From assembly GCA_003024985.2 (NCBI GenBank), contig PXIH01S0000535.1: a stretch of DNA of 11,381 bases; one strand, 5' to 3'. A program made the position numbers and the translations under genes. Shown here piece by piece: positions 1 through 8,309 of the stretch; position 1 is the first letter of the stretch, and the number at the start of each line of letters is the position of its first letter. The notes below the pieces were generated by a model that worked only from the letters and a program-made list of their open reading frames with translations, was not told the DNA's origin and searched no databases. Source of the DNA: Euperipatoides rowelli (Eukaryota; Onychophora; Udeonychophora; Euonychophora; Peripatopsidae).

Positions 1-128
1 CCAAACTGCTATTAAAAAAAAAATTCCAGTCTAAACCCCGATATCATATTTTATGTGCCTTAATAATAAACAAATGCTTAACACTGTTGCCAATTTCATA
101 TTTAAATTTTGAAACTTGTAACAAAAAC

Positions 129-186
129 GACTCAGATTCGAGTCGTCAGCACATTGTGACAATTCATGCTGACTCGAATCCGAGTC
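129..186. repeat. Nested palindrome / foldback
   Basis: The left arm (129-151) and right arm (167-186) are inverted copies around a 15-bp centre, with one mismatch and a 3-bp bulge. Each arm is itself a palindrome of the form GACTC-G/A-AATC-CGAGTC, so the segment can fold as one long hairpin or as two small ones. It is clearly richer in GC and CpG than the AT-rich sequence around it. I see no terminal repeat or target duplication that would define a whole transposon, so it may be the core or end of a degenerate MITE or an isolated foldback. Function unknown. Confidence 0.6.
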
Positions 187-588
187 ATCCGCAGTGAAAG
201 TGTTCTTAAGTAATTTTAGTTTTGCTTATATTTATATTAATTGGCATTTTCTAAGTGGCTACTATCGATTCAGTGATTATGTTTGCAATTCCATGAAAAT
301 GGATTTTAAATATCACTACCAGTAATCCTCCCTTCCAGCATGTGACAGCCTTGAGATCACATTGTCGTGATTTTTCTTGTTTGGGCGAAGTATACGAAGA
401 TCTACACAGTATCTGATGCTTCCCTGTGCTCTATGTCTAACTAGTAATATAGCTGTGCTTCATAATATGATGTTGGTTGGGAGAAATACATATCAAGTTT
501 TGGCAGGGTTCCCCCTTGTGGGGTAAGCCAGAAACTGAATGATACTGTATATATCAATTTAATTTTACATATGGTACTGTACTGTACA
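187..588. other. AT-rich spacer, nothing recognised
   Basis: No exon, RNA gene or transposon end is visible. The reverse-strand reading frame covering the right part runs through the adjacent CA microsatellite and gives a low-complexity CVCVCVYIYMY tract, so it is not taken as coding. The overlapping TACTGTAC words just before 589 are a local repeat of the word only. Confidence 0.5.
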
Positions 589-617
589 TATATATATACA
601 CACACACACACACACAC
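589..617. repeat. TA/CA compound microsatellite
   Basis: About five TA units (589-598) run directly into about nine and a half CA units (599-617). This is an ordinary compound dinucleotide microsatellite and is likely to be length-polymorphic. Confidence 0.95.
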
Positions 618-1475
618 GTCTGTTTCATTCTATTACACTTATTAGGAAGCATAGAAGAGATATCAAAGCTCAAGTGATAATAAAAAGGTAATTGTTTGAC
701 TTGCTCTTTCCAATTTACACAGGTTACAGTACAAACATTTAAAAAGTATTGAGCTGGATAAATTTCTAAAAAGTTAAAGATTGAAGTTAAATTAAGTTGC
801 CAGTCAATTGTTGAACCCACTCCCCCTTACCACAAATGTTTCCGTGTATTTTAGATAAATATCAATTTTCTCATTTAAAAATATAAATAAATGTTGGATT
901 ATTATGCAGGCAGTAACAATAACCATTGAGAATTACTGATTTTTGCCCCTATGAGTGACTTTGGAACATTTTAGCTGCCATAATTATTTTTTAGCCTGGA
1001 GGCTAATTTTCAGAGACCAATCAGGGATATACTGCCATATTAATTTTTTTTAAAAATTATTTACCACTAGGCTACTATCTATAAAATTGAATTTTTATAG
1101 TAAAATCATATCCCTAATATTTTCATTGTTTATATTAGGACCAACACAGCTCCAATGCTAATTGAAATGTTTATATGAGTACTGTACCTTAACTAATCTG
1201 TTGATTGTAATACTATAACTAACAATCAATGTGTAGCAATATGTTAATCATGGCATTCAGGAAATAGTTCTGAAAGGAAATAGAGATGATTATCAAACAA
1301 CTTGTAGAAATAAATTTAATTTATGCTTGTTTTTTGCTTTAGTGTGACATGTATCAGTACCGGTATATATTTTAAATCAATAAAATATTTATTCATAGAT
1401 ATATCTTTAGATTTCAAAATTTTATGTGTTAGTACAAAGATGGAAATGTTAGATAGGATAGAAGGATATCCATGA
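618..1475. other. AT-rich spacer with small dyads
   Basis: No gene is seen. The only structures are short dyads, such as TTAGCCT-GG-AGGCTAA at 991-1006, and one TACCGGTA octamer at 1358-1365. Many short A and T runs and AATAAA-like words occur by composition alone. Confidence 0.5.
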
Positions 1476-1489
1476 CCCCCCCCCCCCCC
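1476..1489. repeat. C14 homopolymer
   Basis: This is an uninterrupted run of 14 C residues in an otherwise AT-rich stretch, followed by TTTCC. It is likely to vary in length and is prone to sequencing or assembly error. Confidence 0.9.
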
Positions 1490-2125
1490 TTTCCTAAAAT
1501 TTTAAAATGTATGAAGGAAAGCAAATTTTAACTTTAGAATTAAATATATATTTTTAAATAATTTTTACAACTCAAACTCCACTGGTCTACTTAATGACCA
1601 AAACACCAATCCAGCTATGTTGCTCCCCCCTCCCAATCTGAAATTTATTATTGCACTCCTCTTTGCTGTCATCCTCCACTGTCCCACAAAGAAATTCAGC
1701 AGGACTTAGTATAGGCTACTATCTAGCCTATATTATAATAAAAGAATAGAAATATATTGGTGAGATTTGATACTCTTCAGCCACTCATCCTAGTGCAATG
1801 ATGTTTGATTTACTTTAAATCCCTGCTAAAGCTGATCTGATGTCATTTTGGACTCCCTACAACCCTCTCTGCTTTGGGGGTAACTTATTTGTAGCCACTG
1901 TTGGCTTTTTTTATTTATCATCTTAAATACATTTGAAATTCTGTCTGATGGACAGCGGAGCCACCTGTTCAATTGCATTTATTATTTTTATTTTTGCTTT
2001 ATATTGGCAACATTTTTAATAATTTTAAAATATTTATAATTGAACTAATAAAACTAATAGGCTCTATAGCCTAATTAAAGAAGTCGATTTAGGGTCGATT
2101 TTTTTTTTTTCATTTTATTTACATT
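1490..2125. other. Spacer with a GC-richer patch
   Basis: From about 1565 to 1970 the sequence is less AT-rich than its neighbours and would suit an exon or UTR, but no frame stays open with matching splice sites. A 30-codon frame at 1617-1709 begins with a proline-rich start and a hydrophobic core (FIIALLFAVIL), like a signal peptide, then stops. It has no consensus splice donor before its stop, so I do not call it a gene. A dyad TATAGGCT-ACTATCT-AGCCTATA lies at 1710-1732, and a second (TAGGCT-CTAT-AGCCTA) lies near 2059-2074. Confidence 0.45.
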
Positions 2126-2129
2126 TATG

Positions 2130-2179
2130 TTTTATTTATAAATAAAATAAAATAAAACTATAAATAAAATTAAATAAAA
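2130..2179. repeat. A/T low-complexity (TAAAA-type) block
   Basis: Irregular TAAAA, TAAAT and ATAAA units follow a complementary T-rich stretch, so the block can fold back on its left flank (TTTTATTTAT / ATAAATAAAA). This is simple sequence with no coding or regulatory sign. Confidence 0.7.
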
Positions 2180-2237
2180 GAATATGACCTTGAATCTACA
2201 GTAGGCTACTGTTTAGTTATATTAGTTTTATTCAGTT

Positions 2238-2307
2238 CAATAGCACTAATAGGTTATGGACCTTGGTTTTGAAACCAAAGTCCATAAGGACCTAATTAGT
2301 GCTATTG
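2238..2307. repeat. Near-complete 70-bp inverted repeat (foldback)
   Basis: The two arms begin CAATAGCACTAAT and end ATTAGTGCTATTG, and they pair along most of their length. I count about 31 pairs, with a small bulge (GGA), a single-base bulge and one mismatch. The arms meet at a loop of only a few bases near 2273. The loop is too small for a typical microRNA precursor. More likely this is a small foldback element or the product of a palindromic rearrangement. No target-site duplication is obvious. Confidence 0.7.
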
Positions 2308-2563
2308 TTAAGGCATAAACTCCACAACAAAATGGATGCATAAAATCAGTGAAAATAATACCGTAGTTACTGTATTTATTGACTTACTAAGCAATGTTTG
2401 ACAAATCAAATCTATATTTTTATGTCCAGTTGGACATTTACTGTAGATAAATAGTTTTTAAAATAGATGCCCAGAAAATATAAAAAAATTGCAGTTTTTA
2501 AAATATGGTTTGTTTTATTAATTTGTCTAATGGGTACTGTCAGACTAATAAACAAACTCATTA

Positions 2564-2571
2564 ACTTAGAT
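2564..2571. repeat. Candidate left target-site duplication
   Basis: ACTTAGAT here and ACTTGGAC at 2859-2866 flank the candidate element and match at 6 of 8 bases. Eight base pairs is the duplication length made by hAT transposases. The two mismatches are compatible with an old insertion, but they leave the call uncertain. Confidence 0.4.
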
Positions 2572-2858
2572 CAGTATTTTCCAATTAAATTTAGCCACGG
2601 AACCCTTTCAAACTCGTTAAAAATTTGCGGAACCCCAACCTTAAGCTTCAGTCCTAATATGCCCCAGAATATCTTCTCTGTGATGTTTTAGCTTCTGCAG
2701 TCAAGCACACATTGCTGTACTTCCAATCCATCAATGTTTAAATACCGGTAATTTTTTATTCCTTTTATATTCAAATGTTACTGTGATGCAATTTTTTTGT
2801 GGAACCCAAATTTTCACCTCCTGGTACACGGAACCCTATTTGGGAAATAGGCCTACTG
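2572..2858. mobile_element. Candidate hAT-like MITE, degenerate
   Basis: The element would be 287 bp. Its left end is CAGTATTTTCCAA. The reverse complement of its right end is CAGTA, then six extra bases GGCCTA, then TTTCCCAA, so the ends match if that insertion is allowed. Imperfect 8-bp duplications flank both ends. Inside, a word based on CGGAACCC recurs in the same orientation near each end: GCCACGGAACCC at about 2594, GCGGAACCCC at about 2627, GTGGAACCC at about 2800 and CACGGAACCC at about 2827. There is no transposase reading frame, so it would be a non-autonomous element. The reading frames crossing it are not genes. The alternative is a composite of small repeats. Confidence 0.45.
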
Positions 2859-2866
2859 ACTTGGAC
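2859..2866. repeat. Candidate right target-site duplication
   Basis: ACTTGGAC matches the left copy ACTTAGAT at 6 of 8 bases, directly outside the proposed right end of the element. Confidence 0.4.
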
Positions 2867-4324
2867 AATACTTATAGGACGTTACTTGGTGCTGCTAAAA
2901 AAAAAAAAAACAGAGGGTCCTATTAAAAAAAATAAAGTTGACTTTCAAATTACCTTGAAAATGTCCACCAATCAGAAATAACTAATGTCTTCTTTCCCCC
3001 TTTCAAAACCCTGCAACTTTTGTATTTATATATTGATTTTGTATAGCTGCTTACTTTTTGAGATATTCAAGCAGAAACTTTTTAAATAGACACTCTTCCA
3101 TGTAGACTATTATAGACAGACACACTATATTATACTAAGTTATATTACATTATTTTAGTTTTAACATATTTTAGCTAAGCTAGTATTTCATGCAAGTAAT
3201 CAGCTGAGAATTGTTTCTACAGAATTAAATCAAATTATGATGATTTTATGTCTTGGGTTTTTAATTTTTCTCTCTATCAACATAAAATATTTTTAACACA
3301 AATTGTTTCTACTCAGAGGCGATATGAAGTTCACACTCCTGTAATTTATTTTTAACTCATATTGGAAATCAATACCTTTATTGAAACTTGAGAAAACTCT
3401 TAATTAAAAGAATTCAAATATTCAATTCAATCCCCCTCCCTCCCCAATATGTTTTAAATTGTAGAAAGTATCATTTCAATTCATTTGTTTTTAAACTTTT
3501 ATTCAGTACAGAAATTATAACCCTTTGCAGTGCACAATTCAGTATTAGATAGACTAATAATCCATTTACAATTATAAATTACTTTTTTAAAATAATTTAT
3601 GAATAAAATAAATTAACTTAATACTGTGCATTATAGTTTATATATTAAATAATTTGTAGTTTAGTTAACTCTAAAATCGTAGTCCTCATGATGTGGTGTA
3701 GTCTATAATTAAAAAAATAAATATTTTTGTCACTTGAGGGTTCTTTTTACCCCCTTTTAAAATTCATCATAGATGATATTTTTTTTTTGAAGAATGTGGT
3801 TTACCCTTAGCATTAACATTGTTGCTGTTTTGCAATGCTATCCAATTAGGAAAATGCTAATAGTTGATAATATTGACTAACTAGCTAGATCCGTGTTGTG
3901 GAAGTTTAGTATGATTGGTAGCCTAATGATTGGTTGCTATATTTTATTTAAATAGTTTGTTGGAGATTTGTGATATGTTGGCCATTCATGACATCACAAG
4001 CTAGTTTAATGGTGATTTCTTATGTCTCAGTCATGATGTTATTCAACCCCTTGTGCAATTACAGTAAATGGGGAAGGGGGTGGATTCTGTGACAAATTCT
4101 ATTCATACAGTAGTGTTATTGATAAATCTTATTTGGATGTCTGGATGTGTAGCCTATAGCTACTTTATATAATCCTAAGCTCTTGCACCAATCATTACAC
4201 TCTAGGACCCAGTGCAAGATATTGGCTATTAAACCTGGACACACCACTGCTGCACATGCACAGACACTTTTTCTTCTCACTTGAGTTTACTGCAGGAATT
4301 TTTCATTTGGGATGTTCTAAAAAG
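2867..4324. other. AT-rich spacer, nothing recognised
   Basis: It contains a 13-base A run at about 2898 followed by AT-rich sequence. The short forward frame over the right end of the preceding element and this A run is not coding-like. I find no splice-flanked open segment, RNA gene or transposon end. An acceptor-like pyrimidine tract ends in AG at 4295. The 63 bases after it stay open but end in a poor donor (GTAACG), so they are not called as an exon. Confidence 0.45.
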
Positions 4325-4340
4325 CCCGGGCATTGCTGGG
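4325..4340. repeat. Degenerate Helitron-3'-end-like hairpin
   Basis: A GC-rich hairpin (CCCGG, a short loop, CTGGG) sits alone in AT-rich DNA and is followed by TACTTAAGTCAGT. Helitron 3' ends in animals and plants have a short GC hairpin a few bases before a CTRR(T) terminus. Here the expected CTAG-type terminus is not intact (CTTAA), so this is at most a decayed end. It could also be chance. Confidence 0.2.
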
Positions 4341-4358
4341 TACTTAAGTCAGTCAGTG

Positions 4359-5003
4359 GTAACGGTGAAAAGAAAGTTTTAAAGTTTGAATTACAGTTCT
4401 CTGGACTAGTAAAGTTTACTATTTATTGAGATCATCAGTGTTTTCGTGCTTCACATGCATTGATGTGTTGAAGTGTTAACAACTTTGTGGCACTGTCTAT
4501 TTCATGCATATATCTTAAATACTCATTTAAAGAATCCTGAAAGTGATGGACAACTATGAACGAAAAATCAAAAGGTTCTCTGCTATTTGTTCGTCAATTT
4601 CCAAATGCACATTACACATTTAAAGAGGAATACATCCATCATGATGTGGATAACTCTTTAAAATATTTACTCCTAGTGTTTATAAAAATTAATTATCTGA
4701 ATGTTGTCATTAAAAAAAATTTTAGGCCAATTATTATTTACGAGAAAAATAAAGAGAGAACAAATCTTTTCCCACAAAGCCTGCTTCCCACAAGTGATTT
4801 GAGTGCACTTGGACTAGAGCCTAGTAGCCGAGGGGGATTAGTAGAGTTTTAAAAATTACACATGTACAATCAAAATAGATAACAATGTTATTTTTTGTTT
4901 GTTTATAGTCCTAACCTTACTGTAACCTGAACTGAACCCTAACTCCAACTATGTATTAACCCTCCTTTTCCCAGCCCTATGATAATCTAGAGATGAAATA
5001 ATC
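4359..5003. other. Spacer with an unsupported 98-codon frame
   Basis: A forward frame at 4556-4852 is open for 98 codons. Its product is lysine- and isoleucine-rich with no motif or family I recognise, and there is no visible promoter or splice context. In AT-rich DNA of this length such a frame is plausible by chance. The segment 4761-4795 is an imperfect copy of 5004-5038. Confidence 0.4.
4761..4795 (+). repeat. Imperfect direct repeat, copy 1
   Basis: This 35-bp segment aligns without gaps to 5004-5038 at 28 of 35 positions. It shares CAAATCTT at the left and a GCCTGCTT...CCACAAGT core at the right. Similarity stops at both ends. Copy 2 directly precedes the structured repeat beginning near 5039. 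Confidence 0.55.
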
Positions 5004-5038
5004 CAAATCTTCTCTTCCAGGGCCTGCTTTCCACAAGT
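5004..5038 (+). repeat. Imperfect direct repeat, copy 2
   Basis: This is the second copy of the 35-bp segment at 4761-4795, 243 bp downstream and at 28 of 35 identity. It contains a fair acceptor-like run (TCTTCTCTTCCAG), but nothing that looks like an exon follows. Confidence 0.55.
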
Positions 5039-5235
5039 AAAGGCTAATTTATACTGCTACGCAATGCTCATCCGTTGCCTAAATACGATAGCTTTGCGTA
5101 GAATCATGCACACTGGGGCAGTCAGGCCTCTGCTATTAAAAGATGGATAGCCATCCGTCATCGTCCGTAAAAGTTGAAAAAAGTCACTTTTGTGCAGACT
5201 TTCTGTTTGCTCTCCATCTTGTTAGTCATTGAACC
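5039..5235. mobile_element. Fragment of a structured GC-richer repeat, MITE-like
   Basis: The segment begins AAAGGCTAATTTATACTGCTACGC and is much richer in GC and CpG than its flanks. It holds an 8-bp inverted repeat (CTACGCAA at 5057-5064, TTGCGTAG at 5094-5101). It also has repeated ATCCGT/TCCGT words and a GATGG-ATAG-CCATC dyad near 5144. From memory, a TTTATACT-x-CTxCGC start is seen in non-autonomous DNA transposons of aquatic animals; I cannot confirm the family. No matching right end (AGTATAAATTAGCC) is visible, so it is a fragment or a truncated copy. The right boundary is approximate. Confidence 0.35.
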
Positions 5236-5239
5236 AATC

Positions 5240-5453
5240 ATATCTTAGGTTTTCTAAGTAGAGTAGTTGTTTTTGTCCCAATTGATTTTAATTTGGAAAC
5301 ATCGTATTTCAATTATTGTTTTGATATTATTTTTCAATTGATTTAATTAGTTTTAAAGTTATTATAAGCATATTATTTTTTAAAAAAAGCGTACCGGTAG
5401 TTGAAAATGTTATTTTTTAAAAATACCGGTAGTATACTTTATTCAAAATAAAA
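5240..5453. other. AT-rich spacer with two TACCGGTA octamers
   Basis: TACCGGTAGT occurs twice 32 bp apart (5392 and 5424) in an otherwise A/T-only setting. No gene is seen. Confidence 0.5.
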
Positions 5454-5465
5454 GGGGGGGGGGGG
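5454..5465. repeat. G12 homopolymer
   Basis: This is an uninterrupted run of 12 G residues. Together with the C14 run at 1476 it marks sites prone to slippage and sequencing error. Confidence 0.9.
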
Positions 5466-7332
5466 AAGGAATACATGCCCATTTTAACAACAATGTTGTT
5501 ATACACTGTGTATTTTAATTTGACTACATTTTTATGATGAGAATTTCAAATAAAATAATGTTAGCTTTCCATTTAAAATAAAGGTTTGTAAATAAAGTTA
5601 AGCCAAAATATTTTGCTTAGGCTAATACTAGAAGTTTATTTGCATAAAGCAATGTCATTATTTACGGACCAACCCTACAGAAAGTATGAACACATTAATA
5701 CAAATCTCTCTGTTTACGATACGGATAAAAAAACATATTCCATAAAGATATAAATGAACCTTAATTAAGTGCATTTGGTGAGTTATTTTCTCCCAAAAAA
5801 AAGTAAGTAGAAAACAAATTTTTACCACCATAGTCTTCTCTCCACCTGTAAGGAATTGCCATTCTATCCTACTTAATATCTTAAATGGACAATTGTCTAA
5901 TGACTGTACTGTTGCCATAACAACAGATAGAAAACTTCATTTTTATGTAAAGAGTATAAATATAACCTAATAGTCTATTTTGTGATCTACAATCCTAATA
6001 GAAAACTTTGGCACAAACATTAGAAATATTGACCTTACAGATAATACAGAGGTACAGTAGCCTATATGCAAGGATCTGTAAAGGTTAATGATGATTTGTG
6101 ATATCAGTTTTTTTAAAATAGCTTTTGAAAAAACTCTTAGTGCATCGACAGATTTTTACATAAAACTATTTTAAATTTTGTCCAATATTACTCCAGTTGC
6201 AATGCAGCAAGAACAATAAATTTATTTTGCACATGAGCAGCAGGGTTGTTTGTAACCTCAAGACTTTTTAATCACTTTAGACTTGGTGTGTTTCCCAACC
6301 AATAGTGAGCTGTGTACAATGTACAGTACGAAATTTTGTAAATGTGCCCATGAAAAAACTAAATAATATGAATACCGACCCATATGTCTTTTCCACGACC
6401 TACTTGTGCATTTGGCGAGGGTCAAAACTTTGTTGCACCAGGCCTTAAGCTAAATTTTGTTGGAAGCCTGTTTTGCTTGAAGGCCCCGAGCAATAACTTT
6501 GCTGGCCCTCTAAGCTAATATGCACCCTTCTCCGAAAAAAAAAAAAAATACAGTATATAGGCTAAGTAATTTATTAATTTCATCAAAAAATAATTCATTA
6601 CCGATCACGGTAACATAAAGAATAAACAAACAAAAAATTTTTCTCTTGAATCGTAGTTCTCAAATAGCCTAGTTGTTTTATAATTTTTGGAGAAACTTTG
6701 AAGTGTTTGTTACTGGAAGGGTTAAATAAATTAAAAATTAAAATAAAGTCTGTGACATAGCCACTGTAAATACTGTTGAATAAAAAAGAAAATGGATTTT
6801 TTTTTTTTTATTAATTTGGGGCTACCTAAAAACTCTGGGCCCGTAAGCATTGCTTCCACGAAAGTCCTCCACTGGCTCACATAAAAAAATAGAGAACTTG
6901 TGTGTGTGTAGTAAAGCACGGGCTAAAGTCTCTCTGTCATCAATTAAAGCCAGGATAAAGTGACTGTGTACTTGCAAGTTTCAAGTTCTAGCAAGCACTG
7001 CCATTGCTTAAAGGCATGACCCTGTCAAACAAAAACTGTTTATCCTAGATTCATACACTATGGAAAGAGGATTATTCTGTTACAAACACGTGTTTATCAT
7101 ATAGAATCACACCACAATAATATAAATGACATCATTAAGACATGCGCTAAGATTGTTGACGCACAATTAGAAAAATAATTTTTTTTCATTGCACATTATG
7201 GATAAAGATGGAAACTGAAGTAGGTCCATCAAATTGGTCTGCTAAAATCAGCAAGTCTAGTCGGTGTAGTCGCTACTCTTCATTTCTTGAGTCCAGTCCA
7301 AGTCTGACCGAAGTCAAAGTCGATAAACTCTT
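5466..7332. other. Long spacer, little recognised
   Basis: The reverse-strand frame at 5658-5918 (86 codons) has no recognised family, and its AT-driven residue composition fits chance. Between 6426 and 6518 a 24-28 bp unit (AACTTTG...TAAGCTAA) occurs twice with a 69-bp period. This GC-richer patch ends in a run of about 15 A near 6535, so it could be a decayed short retroelement tail. At 6600-6613 there is a TTACCG-AT-CACGGTAA-like dyad. Close to 7250-7325 AGTC/GACT words cluster, with no clear repeat boundary. Confidence 0.4.
6426..6518 (+). repeat. Two-copy imperfect direct repeat
   Basis: Copies lie at 6426-6453 and 6495-6518. Both start AACTTTG and end TAAGCTAA, with a GGCC/CCCT core and small length differences. 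A GC-richer linker separates them. The family is not recognised. Confidence 0.4.
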
Positions 7333-7340
7333 GTTTACAC
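7333..7340. repeat. Left target-site duplication of the MITE
   Basis: GTTTACAC lies directly left of the element and matches GTCTACAC at 7756-7763 at 7 of 8 bases. The 8-bp length is the hAT-superfamily signature. Confidence 0.75.
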
Positions 7341-7755
7341 CAGGGATTCCCAACAGGGTCCATATAGACCCCCTGGGGGCCAATGGATTTTTGAAAGGGG
7401 TCAATAGAATTAAAGGGGTTAATTGGGGGTCAATGGAAAAATCCGATATTTACTCTGCAAAGACATATTTAGGGGGTGTCCAGGGGCTCTGGACATCCCC
7501 AAAAAATTTAAACTTTAAAAATCTCACAGCCAAAAAAAAAAAGCTTAACAAATCTGTCAAAAGGTAACAAAACATTGTTACAACCAAAAAAAAAAAAAGA
7601 AAGAAAAAAAGCTTCAAAAATATACAACCTGTCCCGCTTTACATGTCTTAAATTTTTTCTAAAATTTTTAGAAATCTTGCGGGGAGGAGGGGGGGAGGAA
7701 TTCTGAGTGGGTCAATTTAAATTGGGCAACGCAAGAAAAAGGTTGGCAACCCCTG
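7341..7755. mobile_element. hAT-type MITE, 415 bp, non-autonomous
   Basis: The left end CAGGGATTCCCAAC and the reverse complement of the right end CAGGGGTTGCCAAC match at 12 of 14 bases. CAGGG-type termini with 8-bp target duplications are established hAT features, and the flanking duplications are present with one mismatch. The left part carries repeated GGGGTCAAT-like words, and the right part carries GTGGGTCAAT and a G-rich block near 7680-7697. Two A-rich tracts lie inside. No transposase fragment is visible, so movement would have depended on an enzyme made elsewhere. The 119-codon frame starting at 7208 runs into the element and is not considered a gene. The insertion sits about 220 bp upstream of the first probable exon, inside its presumed upstream intron. 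Confidence 0.8.
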
Positions 7756-7763
7756 GTCTACAC
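7756..7763. repeat. Right target-site duplication of the MITE
   Basis: GTCTACAC is the partner of GTTTACAC at 7333-7340, with one transition between copies. Confidence 0.75.
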
Positions 7764-7811
7764 TCTGCTTTGAGGCAAGCTCAGATGAATAGCCTACTAT
7801 ATGAATGTGCA

Positions 7812-7830
7812 GTGTGTGTGTGTGTGTGTG
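7812..7830. repeat. GT microsatellite
   Basis: A pure GT repeat of about nine and a half units, followed by CAG. It lies about 145 bp upstream of the probable exon acceptor. Confidence 0.95.
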
Positions 7831-7976
7831 CAGTTACAATCTTGAAATTGTCTTGAACACAGATTTTCCTAAAAAAAAAAAAAAATGATTGTGTAAATTA
7901 ATTAAGCATAAACAAACTATTAATTTATTTTTAAAATGTCAACATATTTTAAATATCCTTCTTCCTTTTCTTTCAG

Positions 7977-8039
7977 ATATTTGTTTGCAGACGGGCAAGA
8001 CATGTCAGAATGGCAGTGAACTATTAATAAACCAGTGTG
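7977..8039 (+). CDS. Probable internal exon (63 nt), cysteine-rich extracellular protein
   Basis: A pyrimidine tract (CTTCTTCCTTTTCTTTCAG) ends at 7976 and a consensus donor GTAAGT begins at 8040, bounding 63 bases. Only one frame is open through the exon: two bases completing a codon, 20 codons (I-C ... Q-C), then one base, so both borders are phase 1. The other two frames hit stops. The product has three cysteines in the pattern C-x6-C-x10-C. The last part (C-x2-G-S-E-L-x4-C) resembles the C-x2-G-x2-L-x4-C turn of EGF-like and related cysteine-rich modules. It also holds an N-G-S glycosylation sequon. Phase 1-1 exons are typical of secreted modular proteins. The upstream partner exon is not in view. 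An AATAAA at 8026-8031 followed by GT-rich sequence leaves open that this is instead a terminal exon read in another phase. The gene family is not recognised. Confidence 0.55.
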
Positions 8040-8309
8040 GTAAGTAGCCTGTCTTGTGTATATTCCTATTCTGTATTGAAGTTAAATATTATTTTAATTT
8101 TTATATTGGTTGATTGGTGGGTATAAACCGATATATTCAACAAGATGGCTTCATAAATGGGAAAAATGTATCTTGAACAGAATTGATCACTTAAACTATA
8201 ATAACATGCCAGGTCAATTATTAAAAAACACGTCCGGTCAATTAATATTTCAGTCTATGCATTGATGTATTTAGTCAACATACATAGTCTATACCATGCC
8301 AACAGAATA

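Noticed and set aside
129-186. tRNA-like B-box or CRISPR-type repeat
   Set aside because: The GACTCGAATCC word is part of a symmetric palindrome. There is no A box, no cloverleaf and no repeat-spacer periodicity.
554-820. 88-codon reverse frame
   Set aside because: Its end is encoded by the TA/CA microsatellite, and the rest has no recognisable feature.
2238-2307. microRNA precursor
   Set aside because: The stem is long enough, but the loop is only a few bases and there is no sign of a transcription unit. A foldback repeat is simpler.
2467-2981. Two short forward frames over 2467-2691 and 2799-2981
   Set aside because: Both overlap the candidate MITE, and the second also crosses an adjacent A run. 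They are translated repeat.
4296-4358. A 63-nt phase 1-1 segment after a fair acceptor
   Set aside because: It has the same length and phase as the exon at 7977, but its donor is GTAACG and it contains the GC hairpin. The acceptor is interrupted by purines.
4556-4852. 98-codon forward frame
   Set aside because: It shows no motif, family or splice context. The composition follows the AT-rich DNA, and length alone is not significant here.
5658-5918. 86-codon reverse frame
   Set aside because: Parts look protein-like, but there is no recognised domain and no upstream or downstream exon with compatible phase. It is most likely chance.
7208-7567. Longest forward reading frame (119 codons)
   Set aside because: It begins in spacer and runs into the left half of the hAT MITE and its A-rich tract. 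The product is a patchwork of repeat translation with a lysine-rich end.
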